From assembly GCA_963698255.1 (NCBI GenBank), contig CAVOQD010000026.1:1-64000 (forward strand): DNA of 64,000 nt, in the 5' to 3' direction. The translations under genes were made by a program, and so were the position numbers. This document shows, one piece after another, positions 1 through 8,066 of this stretch. The notes below the pieces were generated by a model that had not been told where the DNA came from, did not search any database, and saw only the letters and a program-made list of their open reading frames with translations. Each line of letters starts with the position of its first letter. Position 1 is the stretch's first letter. The DNA is from JAWKOK01 sp963698255 (GTDB lineage Bacteria > Chloroflexota > Anaerolineae > Caldilineales > Caldilineaceae).

Positions 1-375
1 CCAGTATTCCGACCAAGGCTTCGATGGTCGGCACCGGACGCCTGCACGAGTTGCCGGACTTCCGAGCAACAATTGGGTAAGCCCTCTTCAATTGCTGCAA
101 TGAGGTAAAGCATGAAAGTGGGCAGATGATTGTCTGCTTCGTCCAAGCTCAACCAGGAGGTCTGTAGACGTCTGTCGTCGGCAGCGGTCTCCTGATCGAC
201 AATATGCTCGATCCAACTGCTGATTAGCGTACTCTTGCCATACCCCAGGGGCGCTAACCAGGATGACGGCGCCGGTGAGGCAGGCATCAAGTCGCGGTCA
301 ACAAATGAGGGCGCGGCAGATCGTGTCGCCAAGCAAAACAGGCTGGAATTTTGTTTGCAGCAATGGTAGATTCAT
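1..375 (-). pseudogene. LuxR/MalT-type ATP-dependent regulator, N-terminal remnant
   Basis: Reading the minus strand from an ATG at 375, the product begins like the large MalT/LuxR-type regulators (LLQTKFQP, then PRLDACLTGAVILVSAP, then GYGKSTLISSWIE, a Walker A P-loop, then SWLSLDEADN). These pieces lie in different frames: a TGA interrupts near 318 and a second shift falls inside the P-loop near 243-247. Such proteins are normally about 900 residues with an NB-ARC-like ATPase, TPR repeats and a C-terminal LuxR helix-turn-helix; only the first 120 or so residues are inside the window. At least two frameshifts in 375 bases suggest decay, although this window has many likely assembly indels. 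No function can be assigned beyond the family. Confidence 0.6.
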
Positions 376-619
376 GCTTCAAAGCCGTGTGCCTTCAGCC
401 TACATCTGACAGATGGGACCAAAACTTAAGGTCAGTTTATTCTACCAGGTTCAGTCTTGCAAACACGACGTCGAAAGTTCAAGACCTCTATATTGTCATC
501 TGCTGCTGGTTGATCTTTTGTATGCCTATTCGAGCCACCCTGTGCTAGCGGCAAACGCGGCAGCGGGCGCCCAGGGGACGACATAAGAGGGTATGGCAAT
601 TACCGTGCGTCCTGGGGGT

Positions 620-1168
620 CTATCGTGGCGGATTCGTCAAGGCCTCATCGCCGCAGGCCGTTCGATAGCCGCAGCCTCGGCAACGCGACGGATCCTGATG
701 ATCGCGGGACATGTCGGATGCGGAACGCGCGCGTCGGATGGCGTCGGCGGTCTCGAGCACCTGCCAACGCAAGGCGTCGGTGAAGGGGATCTGGATCGTG
801 GCGTCGGCATAGCGCAACAGACCGTAGGGCGGTCGTACACGCGCATACTCCTCGACCAGTAGGCAGTAGGCGCCGAGCTGCAGAATGTGGCCTTCGTACG
901 GGGTTGCCGGCTTGCGGCGACTCTTCACTTCGACCGGAATGGTCAGCTTGCGACCTTGTTCATCGATCTCAACCAGGTAATCGGGTTTGCCCACAATGCC
1001 ATGGCGACGGCTGCGCAACGGTTCTGCCACCCGCTGCCACGTACCGGTGTCGGCATAGACGACCGTTCCTGACGGCAAACCCGTTCGCGCCTGGTCACGC
1101 TGCGAAGATCGCAACAGGATCAGGCCAACTGCCAACAGGATGATCGAAACAATCGCGACAAACCACAT
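620..1168 (-). CDS. Membrane-anchored Cas4-like PD-(D/E)XK nuclease domain protein
   Basis: A 182-residue protein with one N-terminal membrane segment (about residues 4-19) and a soluble domain of the Cas4/Dna2 (DUF83) RecB-like nuclease type. Visible motifs are an aspartate in PDYLVE (63), E-V-K (80-82) in IPVEVKS, H94 and the Q97-x3-Y101 motif, then a C-terminal cysteine cluster C163-x2-C166-x5-C172. Cas4 proteins usually bind a 4Fe-4S cluster with one N-terminal and three C-terminal cysteines; here only the three C-terminal ones are evident. No cas genes or CRISPR array are nearby, so a role in DNA repair or an unknown membrane-linked nuclease role is more likely than spacer acquisition. 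The catalytic core looks intact; the substrate is unknown. Confidence 0.75.
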   Translation of the reverse strand: MWFVAIVSIILLAVGLILLRSSQRDQARTGLPSGTVVYADTGTWQRVAEPLRSRRHGIVGKPDYLVEIDEQGRKLTIPVEVKSRRKPATPYEGHILQLGAYCLLVEEYARVRPPYGLLRYADATIQIPFTDALRWQVLETADAIRRARSASDMSRDHQDPSRCRGCGYRTACGDEALTNPPR

Positions 1169-1227
1169 ATCAAAGCCTCAGACAACTGTATCGACTGCCA
1201 CAGAAAACCACACGAGGAAAGGGCAAT

Positions 1228-1316
1228 AGCCGCAGATGAACGCAGATATATTATGTACGTGAGCCAGGCTCAAAGCAGTTCAACCCATCTGTGTTTATCT
1301 GCGCCCATCTTCGGCT
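1228..1316. repeat. Inverted repeat of GCAGAT-type units
   Basis: The spacer between the nuclease-like gene and the repair gene holds AGCCGCAGATGAACGCAGAT (from 1228) and, inverted at 1284-1316, a diverged copy of the same units ending in CTTCGGCT. The two arms can fold into a long imperfect hairpin with a loop of about 35 bases. It resembles short dispersed palindromic repeats found between genes in several phyla, but I see no second copy in this window. Confidence 0.5.
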
Positions 1317-1330
1317 CATAAAAACGTACT

Positions 1331-2255
1331 CTACGACGAGAGCATGGTCGGCGACTGAGCGGCTTCCCAGGCGATCATGGCTTTCTTGCGTGTCGATCCC
1401 CATCGATAGTCGCTGACTATGCCCGACTGGCGGATCACCCGGTGGCAGGGGATGACATAGGCGACCGAATTGGATCCGACTGCACGCCCGATGGCACGGG
1501 CTGCGCCCGGCTGGCCAATACGCTGGGCAAGATCGCCGTAGCTACAGACTGTGCCCTGTGGCATGCGCAGCAGCGCCTCCCACACCTTGACCTGGAAATT
1601 GGTGCCACGCACAAACAGATCGACCGTCCGCCGGCCCGTCGACCCGGAAACCGGGAATACCCGGTCGACCAGCGGTTCGGTTGCAGACGGGTTTTCCACC
1701 AACCGTGCGCCGGACCACTGGGTCTCAAGCATGTCCATGGCTGCCGCCGAGCGGCAACAGTTTCAGTTTCGGCCGTCTTGCCGTCGTCGACAAAGGTCAG
1801 CAGACAGATGCCCCGATCCGTCGTCGCCAGCAGGCACTCGCCGAAGGCTGTCTCATGGAAGCCGTAGTCGATGACCATGCCGGCGCCCTTGCGTTTGTAT
1901 TCGCCCGGCGTTACGGCTTCGAGATTGACAAACAGATCGTGCAGCCGTCCAGGGCCGGACAGTCCGGTTTCGTAGGCAGTATCGAGCAGGCTGCGCGAAT
2001 TCGCCAACTGTTGCTTGGCATGTTCGACGGTCAGGTACTGGACGAAACGCTTGGGGCTGATGCCGGCCCAGCGACGGAAGATCCGCTGAAAATGGGCGGG
2101 ACTCAGGTGCAGACGAGCCGCTGCCTCATCCAGACTGGGCTGCGCCGATAGTTTTCCTCCAGAAAACGAATCGTCTCAGCCACACGTGCATAGTCATCCG
2201 CCGCTTGGCCCATCGGTAATTCGTTGCGTTGCGCATCAAATGTCGCACCAGCCAT
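1331..2255 (-). pseudogene. AraC-type HTH plus O6-alkylguanine-DNA alkyltransferase (Ada C-terminal/Ogt type), frameshifted
   Basis: Joined across three frames this gene encodes an AraC-type double helix-turn-helix (LDEAAARLHLSPAHFQRIFR and TAYETGLSGPGRLHDLF) followed by a methylguanine methyltransferase domain with the active-site signature IPCHRVIR, whose cysteine accepts the alkyl group from DNA. The N-terminal zinc/phosphotriester domain of full Ada is absent, so this is the shorter AraC-Ogt architecture. Frameshifts fall near 2147 (inside the first HTH) and near 1745-1755 (before the Ogt N-subdomain). Removing single bases gives a continuous protein, so the break may be an assembly error. 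The start ATG at 2255 is chosen because the domain begins there. The next gene downstream on the same strand is the Cas4-like nuclease. Confidence 0.7.
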
Positions 2256-2489
2256 TATGTCACTCACTCTACCCTCCAGATCATTGGTTGCCGTCTCAGT
2301 CAACATACGACGCTACGCTCGTCCAAGGCTGCAAACACCTGTATCGATGTCTCCAGGATAAGCCACATCCGCTTAGAACTTCCACCCGTTTCTTGCGGTC
2401 TTGACGCGGTTCGGGCGCAATGGTATTCTGACCATCGTCGTCGGTCCTGCTGGAGGATGACGTATTTTTTTGGGTGGACACATTCTGCA

Positions 2490-3340
2490 ATGAAGTCAAA
2501 CTCTCGGATATCGTCGCTCGTCCTGGTGCTGATCTCAGGCGCCTTCTTGGTCCTGACCTGGCCGGTCTGGCGCTGGCTGTGGGGCGAGTGGATGGGCAAT
2601 GACTACTACAGCCATGGCATCGCTGATCGTTCCGGTTTCGATCTTCCTGGCGGTGCAGCGTTTTCGCCACGATAAGAGTCTGCCGTGGCCGCCGCCGTCG
2701 GGGAGCAACCTGGGACTGTTGCTCTTGGCCCCCAGTTTCCTCGCCTACCTCTTCTTCTACAATGACCGTGCCTACTACCTGGCGGCATTCGCCATGATCG
2801 GCATGATCGGCGGTCTCGTCTGGACACTCTGGGGCGACAACACAGCCCGTCGATTGGCCTTTCCCATCGCCTACCTGGTCTTCATGATACCACTGCCGTT
2901 CATCGAACGCTGGACCTTGCCGCTGGCCATGTTCACCGGCGTCTGCTCGGGTGCGGCTGTGCAATTTATCGGTCTTGACATTGAGATCATCGGCAACTCG
3001 GTCTCCCTGCCCAATGCCGATCTCGTCATCGGCGCCCAGTGTAGCGGCATCAACTCGTTGATTGCCCTGATGGCGCTGGCCGTGCTCGCAGCCTATCTGG
3101 TGGACGGACCGCCATGGGCGCGCACGATTCTGGTCTTGCTCTCGTTCCCGCTGGCGATGTTGGGCAATATTCTGCGCGTGGCTTCGCTCCTGATCGTCGC
3201 CCGCTTCTACGGCGCCGACAGCGCATTTACCTTCTACCATGATTATTCCGGGCCGATTTTCTTCCTCATCTCCCTTGCCCTGTTAGATCCTGGCAAGCCG
3301 GCTTCTGGGCTGCAACACGCTGCGTTCGGACGTCATCTGA
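2490..3340 (+). CDS. Exosortase/archaeosortase family transpeptidase, frameshifted
   Basis: A polytopic membrane protein of the exosortase family, which cuts C-terminal sorting tags (PEP-CTERM-like) from exported proteins and couples this to envelope attachment. The catalytic triad is visible: Cys in AQCSGINS, Arg in GNILRVAS and His in FYHDYSGP, each next to a membrane helix. The N-terminal part (from ATG 2490, ending GNDYYSHG) and the core are in different frames, with a single-base shift near 2613-2624. A second shift near 3286 would give a typical ending (SRLLGCNTLRSDVI, stop at 3340). Without the second shift the frame runs on to 3528 and overlaps the next start as ATGA, so the true C-terminus is uncertain. 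It forms an apparent operon with the EpsI gene. Confidence 0.8.
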
Positions 3341-3524
3341 GCGCCCGCCGGGGCCGAGGACAGTTGTTGCAGCAAGCAGCCAGGACCTCTGAACGAAAAT
3401 TGGCCTGCAACATGATTGGCGACTATAATCCTTCACAGGATCTCGTGCTCAAACAACCTGCACCCAAGCAGGAAGAGCCGGCAGATCGTCTGTCGGCTAC
3501 GGTTAGCCGATCTGGTCTGAACGC

Positions 3525-4221
3525 ATGAAAACCGCCAATCTTCGCAGCTTCATCGTCTTTGGCTCTACTCATCGTCGGGCTGCTTGTCGTCTATGCGCCC
3601 AACTATCTGAGTTCTCAAGCCGGCCCCCAAGCCATAGAAGACGAGACAAATACACACCGCTATACCACCGATCTCGATTTTTGGCAGAAGACCCCGCGTG
3701 AAAGAGCCGTCTACGCAACGACCCGCTTTGACCTGGATGCCGACCTCAGCGATACGCCAACCCAGATCGGCAATTGGACCGGACAAGATGTGCCGGAGAC
3801 CAACCAAGAAGTCATCATTTTGCTGGAGCCGGAGCAGTATATCCAGAGGCTGTACCAGGACGATCAGGGGCGATATCTGTGGTTGAGCATGATCGGAGGA
3901 CGAAGTTCACAACCCTTCCATGCCCCGGACATCTGCTATGACGCCGACGGTTGGCAATATGATTTGGGATCACACCCCATCTCGCTGGACGGCGGCGGCG
4001 AACTATACGGCCTGTGGCTGGAGGCGGAAAAGTTGATTCCGGGCGACACAGAGGCCACCCAACATATCGTCTATTACTTCTATCTGTTTCCCAACGAGCA
4101 ACGCGATCTCTCCCAAGGCATTGTCCTGTTTAAGCTGACATCGTCGGTCTACGGATCAGTCGAGGAGACGCTGGACATGCACGCCGATTTTGTGCGAAAC
4201 TTCTTCGTACGCACAGAATAG
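3525..4221 (+). CDS. epsI: EpsI-type exosortase-associated protein (DUF3485), frameshift at start
   Basis: A roughly 231-residue protein with an N-terminal membrane anchor (ALLIVGLLVVYAP) and an extracytoplasmic domain of the EpsI/DUF3485 family, always found with exosortases. Typical features are IGNWTGQDV, a W-L-S-M-I-G-G strand and FHAPDICYDADGW followed by GELYGLWLEAE. The only ATG with good context (3525) is out of frame; a run of four A after it should be three to give MKPPIFAASSSLALLIVG, so one extra A is likely. The next possible in-frame start is TTG 3559, which would cut off part of the helix. It follows the exosortase directly, and its partner role there is inferred from family context. 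Confidence 0.8.
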
Positions 4222-4231
4222 CGTGAGCCTC

Positions 4232-4801
4232 ATGACGCTGCCCCTCTGCCCATTCACAGCCAAGCAACCGCGTCATTTTCGCAGCGCTGACCGCATACTG
4301 CGGTTGCTTGCACTGGTTGCCGGCCTCTCACTAGCGACCGCATGCTCATTCGGCAGCCCGCAGCCGACGCCGATCCCAAGCGGATCTTGCACGCTCGAAT
4401 TGCCTGACAACGCGACGGACGAACAAGCAATCCGCGCCGTATTGGCCGCTGAAGGCGCCTTCGTGGTGACCCAGGAGATCACGGCCTTGATGGCTCTGTG
4501 GGCCGAAGACGGCTTTGTGGCCGATGCCAAGAATACGTCGGACAACAGCGAAGATGACCAGCGATGGCTCAACAAGGATGCCATTCGCCACCGCTACGTC
4601 CGCACCGTCTTTCCCGGCGCGCCTAGCCAAGTCCGCCCCGCGGATCTCAAAATTGCCATCGACGATGAGGCTGCCGTCGTCTATGCAACCACCAACATCG
4701 GTTCCGAGACTGCCCCGGCAGGCGACCGATGGGAACTCGTCAAAGTCGGGGATTGTTGGCAGCTCACGAGCCTGACCTACAACCTCGAAGCCAGAGACTG
4801 A
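4232..4801 (+). CDS. Putative lipoprotein with NTF2/SnoaL-like domain
   Basis: A 189-residue exported protein. A signal peptide (about residues 15-35) ends in the lipobox LATAC, so it should be lipidated and held at the outer face of the membrane. The rest (DEQAIRAVLAAEGAFVVTQEITALMALWAEDG to WELVKVGDCWQLTSL) fits the NTF2/SnoaL-like cone fold used for small-ligand binding or as a docking domain. GTG 4223 is an in-frame alternative start. It begins only 10 bases after epsI, so it is probably transcribed with the exosortase genes; whether it is functionally linked is not known. Confidence 0.6.
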   Translation: MTLPLCPFTAKQPRHFRSADRILRLLALVAGLSLATACSFGSPQPTPIPSGSCTLELPDNATDEQAIRAVLAAEGAFVVTQEITALMALWAEDGFVADAKNTSDNSEDDQRWLNKDAIRHRYVRTVFPGAPSQVRPADLKIAIDDEAAVVYATTNIGSETAPAGDRWELVKVGDCWQLTSLTYNLEARD

Positions 4802-4859
4802 AAAATGGTTTACGTCTACGGGTCCACCGTCCGCTCCAGCGGATCGGGCGGCTGAAGCC

Positions 4860-5621
4860 ATGTCTGCAATCCCTACCGCTCTGCCCTCGCTGCTTGGCCT
4901 GGCAGTGGCCATGATCCTCCTGACCGTGCTCAGCCGCCGGGTCAGCATCGAAATCCAGACCGTGATCTATCTGATCACACGTTCGCTGGATATGGCCACG
5001 GTCGGCCTCTTCCTGGTGCTGCTGCCCGGCATCTTCATCCACGAAAGCGCGCATTGGGCAATGGCCCGCCTGCTCGGTCTGCGCACCGGCAAGTTCCGGG
5101 TCTGGCCCAAGCGACAGGGCAAAGTGATCGGGATGGGTCAGGTCACGGTGGAGCAGGGAGGCGTCTGGCTGGACAGCCTGGTCGGCATGGCCCCGTTGCT
5201 GGTCGGCTCAATCCTGGTGGCTCTGATCGGGCGACATATCTTCGGCGCGCGCCAACTGATGACCTACGCTTATCAGGGCGACTTCAGCGCCACCAGCGCG
5301 ATCTTTCTCAATGCGATGAGCGCAGCGGACAGTGCGCTCTGGGCCTATCTGCTCTTTGCCGTCGCCAACGCCATGATGCCCAGCGCCAGCGACCGCGAAC
5401 CGATCGTCCCTGTTCTGCTCTACCTGACGCTGGCCTTGGTCATCTACCTCGTCCTGGGTCTGCCCCTCTCCCCATTCTCGACAGCGCTGGCGTGGATCGT
5501 CCCCATGATCCAGGATCTGACCAGCGGCCTCCTGCTGACCATTGTTCTCGACGTGGTGGTGCTCGTGATCCTCACGTTGTTGACATTGCTGATTGCACCG
5601 GCGCGCAATCGGCGGCGATAG
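4860..5621 (+). CDS. M50-like membrane metalloprotease homologue
   Basis: A 253-residue protein with about five membrane segments. The sequence IFIHESAHWAMARLLG at residues 58-73 contains the HExxH zinc motif of intramembrane site-2-type proteases (H-E-S-A-H), placed in a helix as in family M50. It is followed by a short soluble stretch (VWPKRQGKVIGMGQV) and further helices, with no clear second-zinc-ligand NPDG motif. That may mean a divergent protease or an inactive relative. It follows the lipoprotein gene by 58 bases on the same strand, so it may belong to the exosortase operon. Substrates are unknown. Confidence 0.65.
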   Translation: MSAIPTALPSLLGLAVAMILLTVLSRRVSIEIQTVIYLITRSLDMATVGLFLVLLPGIFIHESAHWAMARLLGLRTGKFRVWPKRQGKVIGMGQVTVEQGGVWLDSLVGMAPLLVGSILVALIGRHIFGARQLMTYAYQGDFSATSAIFLNAMSAADSALWAYLLFAVANAMMPSASDREPIVPVLLYLTLALVIYLVLGLPLSPFSTALAWIVPMIQDLTSGLLLTIVLDVVVLVILTLLTLLIAPARNRRR

Positions 5622-5737
5622 CATTCTGTTTGAGTGACAGAGCATGGGACGCGGAAAGAGCACGTTTCTCGCAGGTCCGACTTGCAGTCGAACAAGCTGT
5701 CATATCTCCAGTCGGATAGGTCTGATTGGCAGCGTTG

Positions 5738-5754
5738 TCACACTGCAAGTGTGA
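5738..5754. terminator. Small hairpin between convergent genes
   Basis: TCACACT and AGTGTGA form a 7-bp stem with a 3-base loop between the ends of the plus-strand protease-like gene and the minus-strand trpB2. There is no strong T-run, so a terminator role is only possible. Confidence 0.3.
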
Positions 5755-5782
5755 TCTACAGAAGTTATGTTTTCGTTCCGTT

Positions 5783-7153
5783 CTACACCTGCGGCAACCT
5801 TGCCAGGCTCGCCTGGATCTCTTCTTCGGGGTAGGCGTAATCCTCCAAGCCGCCGGCAAGATAGGCGTCGTACGATGCCAGATCGAAGTGACCGTGGCCG
5901 GAGAGATTGAAGACGATGGTCTTGCTCTCGCCGGCCTCCTTGGCGGCCAGCGCCTCGGCCATCGCGCCCCAGACCGCGTGAGCCGTCTCCGGCGCGGGCA
6001 GGATGCCTTCGGCCTTGGTGAAGCTCAGTGCAGCGTCAAAGATCGCTGTCTGGGTCGTGCTCACAGCGTCGATGAGTCCGGCGTCCTTCAAGGCGCTGAC
6101 CTGGCCGCTCATGCCGTGATAGCGCAGACCGCCGGCATGAATCGGCGCCGGAACAAAGTCGTGGCCCAGGGTGAACATCTTGATCAGAGGCGTCATGCCT
6201 GCCGTGTCGCCAAAGTCGTAGGCGTACGGGCCTTTGGTCAGGCTGGGTGTCGCCGCCGGTTCCACAGCCACCACGCGGGTCGTCTTGCCGTTGACAATGT
6301 TCTCGCGGATGAACGGGAACGAGAAGCCGGCAAAATTGCTGCCTCCGCCGACACAGCCAATCAGCACATCCGGCCAGTCGGCGTCTGCGACCTCAAGCTG
6401 CTTGATGACCTCCTGCCCGATGACCGTCTGATGCAGCATCACATGGTTGAGCACGCTGCCCAGGGCATATTTGGTGTCTTCACGCGACATCGCTTCTTCG
6501 ACGGCCTCGGAAATCGCAATGCCCAAACTACCGGTGCTGTCGGGGTTGGCCGCCAAAATGTCTCGTCCAGACTGCGTCTCCATGCTCGGGCTCGGCACGA
6601 CGGAAGCGCCCCAGGTCTGCATCATGATCTTGCGATAGGGCTTCTGCTCATAGCTGATCTTGACCATGTAGACCTTGCACTCGATACCGTACATCTGGCA
6701 GGCAAAGCTCAGCGCGCTGCCCCACTGGCCGGCGCCGGTTTCGGTGGTCAGGCGGGTCACGCCCTCTTTCATGTTGTAGTAGGCTTGGGGAACGGCGGTG
6801 TTGGGCTTGTGGCTGCCGGCCGGGCTGACGCCTTCATATTTGTAGTAGATCTTGGCCGGCGTGTCCAACGCCGCTTCCCAGCGGCGGGCACGGTAGAGCG
6901 GCGACGGACGCCAGAGCTTGTAGACATCCTGAACCTCGTCGGGGATCTCGACATAGCGTTCTGTGGTGACTTCCTGCTCGATCAGCGCCATGGGAAAGAG
7001 CGGGGCCAGATCCTCGGGACCGACCGGCTGTTTGGTGCCTGGATGAAGCGGCGGCGGCAGCTCAACGCCGGCAGCGGGCAGATCGGCGTTGATGTTGTAC
7101 CAATGGGTCGGCATATCGCGCTCGGTAAGCACGATTTTCGTGAGATCACTCAT
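5783..7153 (-). CDS. trpB: Tryptophan synthase beta chain, type 2 (TrpB2)
   Basis: A 456-residue PLP-dependent enzyme of the TrpB2 branch, which condenses indole with L-serine to tryptophan. The PLP lysine is K116 in GSHKPNTA; ETGAGQWG follows at about 138-145 and the phosphate-binding GCVGGGSN lies in the second half. The extended N-terminus (HWYNINADLP, PPPLHPGT) and the total length are typical of TrpB2 rather than of TrpB1 (about 400 residues). No trpA or other trp gene is adjacent, as is usual for TrpB2, which is thought to work alone, for instance salvaging indole. It is transcribed toward the exosortase block. Confidence 0.92.
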   Translation of the reverse strand: MSDLTKIVLTERDMPTHWYNINADLPAAGVELPPPLHPGTKQPVGPEDLAPLFPMALIEQEVTTERYVEIPDEVQDVYKLWRPSPLYRARRWEAALDTPAKIYYKYEGVSPAGSHKPNTAVPQAYYNMKEGVTRLTTETGAGQWGSALSFACQMYGIECKVYMVKISYEQKPYRKIMMQTWGASVVPSPSMETQSGRDILAANPDSTGSLGIAISEAVEEAMSREDTKYALGSVLNHVMLHQTVIGQEVIKQLEVADADWPDVLIGCVGGGSNFAGFSFPFIRENIVNGKTTRVVAVEPAATPSLTKGPYAYDFGDTAGMTPLIKMFTLGHDFVPAPIHAGGLRYHGMSGQVSALKDAGLIDAVSTTQTAIFDAALSFTKAEGILPAPETAHAVWGAMAEALAAKEAGESKTIVFNLSGHGHFDLASYDAYLAGGLEDYAYPEEEIQASLARLPQV

Positions 7154-7289
7154 CAGTGTGCTCCTTGGATTCGAGTTGGATTGGTCGAGTTTTTGGGGTA
7201 GAGAGTCGCCATTGACACGTAGATGCGGCCATGGAACGCACTGATTATATCATTTCCCGGATTGATGGCGCTAACCCTAAAAAACGAAC

Positions 7290-7316
7290 AAAAAAAGGCG
7301 TCTCTTTCGAGACGCC
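7290..7316 (-). terminator. Rho-independent terminator of trxA
   Basis: GGCGTCTC and GAGACGCC form a perfect 8-bp stem with a TTTC loop, followed on the minus strand by seven T residues. It lies 32 bases after the trxA stop and separates trxA from trpB2. Confidence 0.9.
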
Positions 7317-7347
7317 CTTTCAGAACGCAAATGCAAACCCGCGGGCA

Positions 7348-7674
7348 TTAACCCAAATGCGGGGCCAACTGGCTGGCCAACTGCGGCTTGGGCTTGTAGC
7401 CGACGATGCGCTCAACCGGTTCGCCGCCCTTGAACAGGATCAGGGTCGGAATGCTCATCACGCCATAGGACATGGCGGTGTTGGGGTTCGTGTCGACATC
7501 CAACTTGCCGATGACAACCTGTCCTTCCAATTCGCCGCCCAGTTCTTCCAAAATCGGGGCGATCATCTTACACGGACCACACCACTCAGCCCAAAAGTCC
7601 ACAAGGACCGGTGTTTCAGAATTCAAAACGTCACTTTCGAAAGTGGCGTCTGTCACGGCGACCGAATTACCCAT
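7348..7674 (-). CDS. trxA: Thioredoxin
   Basis: A 108-residue thioredoxin that reduces protein disulfides in the cytoplasm. The redox motif is WCGPCK (C32, C35) after VLVDFWAE, and the cis-proline loop MSIPTLILF and the glycine of GYKPK are in place. ATG 7674 is chosen because a GAGGAG ribosome site lies 6 bases upstream; the reading frame is open further but without a better site. The gene is monocistronic, with its own sigma70-type promoter at 7844-7872 and a strong terminator behind it. Confidence 0.95.
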   Translation of the reverse strand: MGNSVAVTDATFESDVLNSETPVLVDFWAEWCGPCKMIAPILEELGGELEGQVVIGKLDVDTNPNTAMSYGVMSIPTLILFKGGEPVERIVGYKPKPQLASQLAPHLG

Positions 7675-7698
7675 TTTTAGCTCCTCAAGTCTTTTCAA

Positions 7699-8066
7699 GT
7701 TGTCTCATTGTCGGACAATAGCTACCCATCAGCCATAGCCGAACGATCGGGAATCAAGGTGTCGGTTCACAACTTTTTCAGTCATCCCACATAGGTTTTA
7801 CCCCAGAACCATCCGGATGGCCGTAACCGTTACTACAAAAAACATAGTAGCCAGCATTGGAAATTTTGTCAAGCTCCGGCTCGGCGGATCTGGCTCGCCT
7901 TTACCTGATCTATAAGTTGTCGATCACAGGGTAAAGAATTGGAGAAAACCATCGAAACGGTCAGTCAATAGGTGGGCGCTACCACTTTCTAGATGCCAGG
8001 TGGTGGGCTATAATCATCGTGTCGGGCCGAATTGGGCCCATGCAAAGAAGAGAAACAGGAGAAACA
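7699..8066. other. Divergent intergenic region trxA / transaldolase
   Basis: This 370-base spacer carries the trxA promoter on the minus strand. On the plus strand a TATAAT at 8009-8014, about 53 bases before the transaldolase start, is a likely -10 element with a weak -35. I see no further gene. Confidence 0.6.
7844..7872 (-). promoter_or_regulatory. Sigma70-type promoter of trxA
   Basis: On the minus strand TTGACA (7872-7867) and TACTAT (7849-7844) are separated by exactly 17 bases. The leader to the trxA ATG would be about 160 bases. Confidence 0.75.

Noticed and set aside
620..1168. CRISPR adaptation locus because of the Cas4-like gene.
   Set aside because: No cas1, cas2 or repeat-spacer array is present in the window.
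2296..3240. 314-codon minus-strand frame opposite the exosortase gene.
   Set aside because: The composition is typical of an antisense shadow, and the plus strand has recognisable catalytic motifs.
5726..7201. 491-codon frame on the plus strand opposite trpB2.
   Set aside because: It is the mirror frame of a clear TrpB2 gene, rich in Arg, His and Gly as such shadows are.
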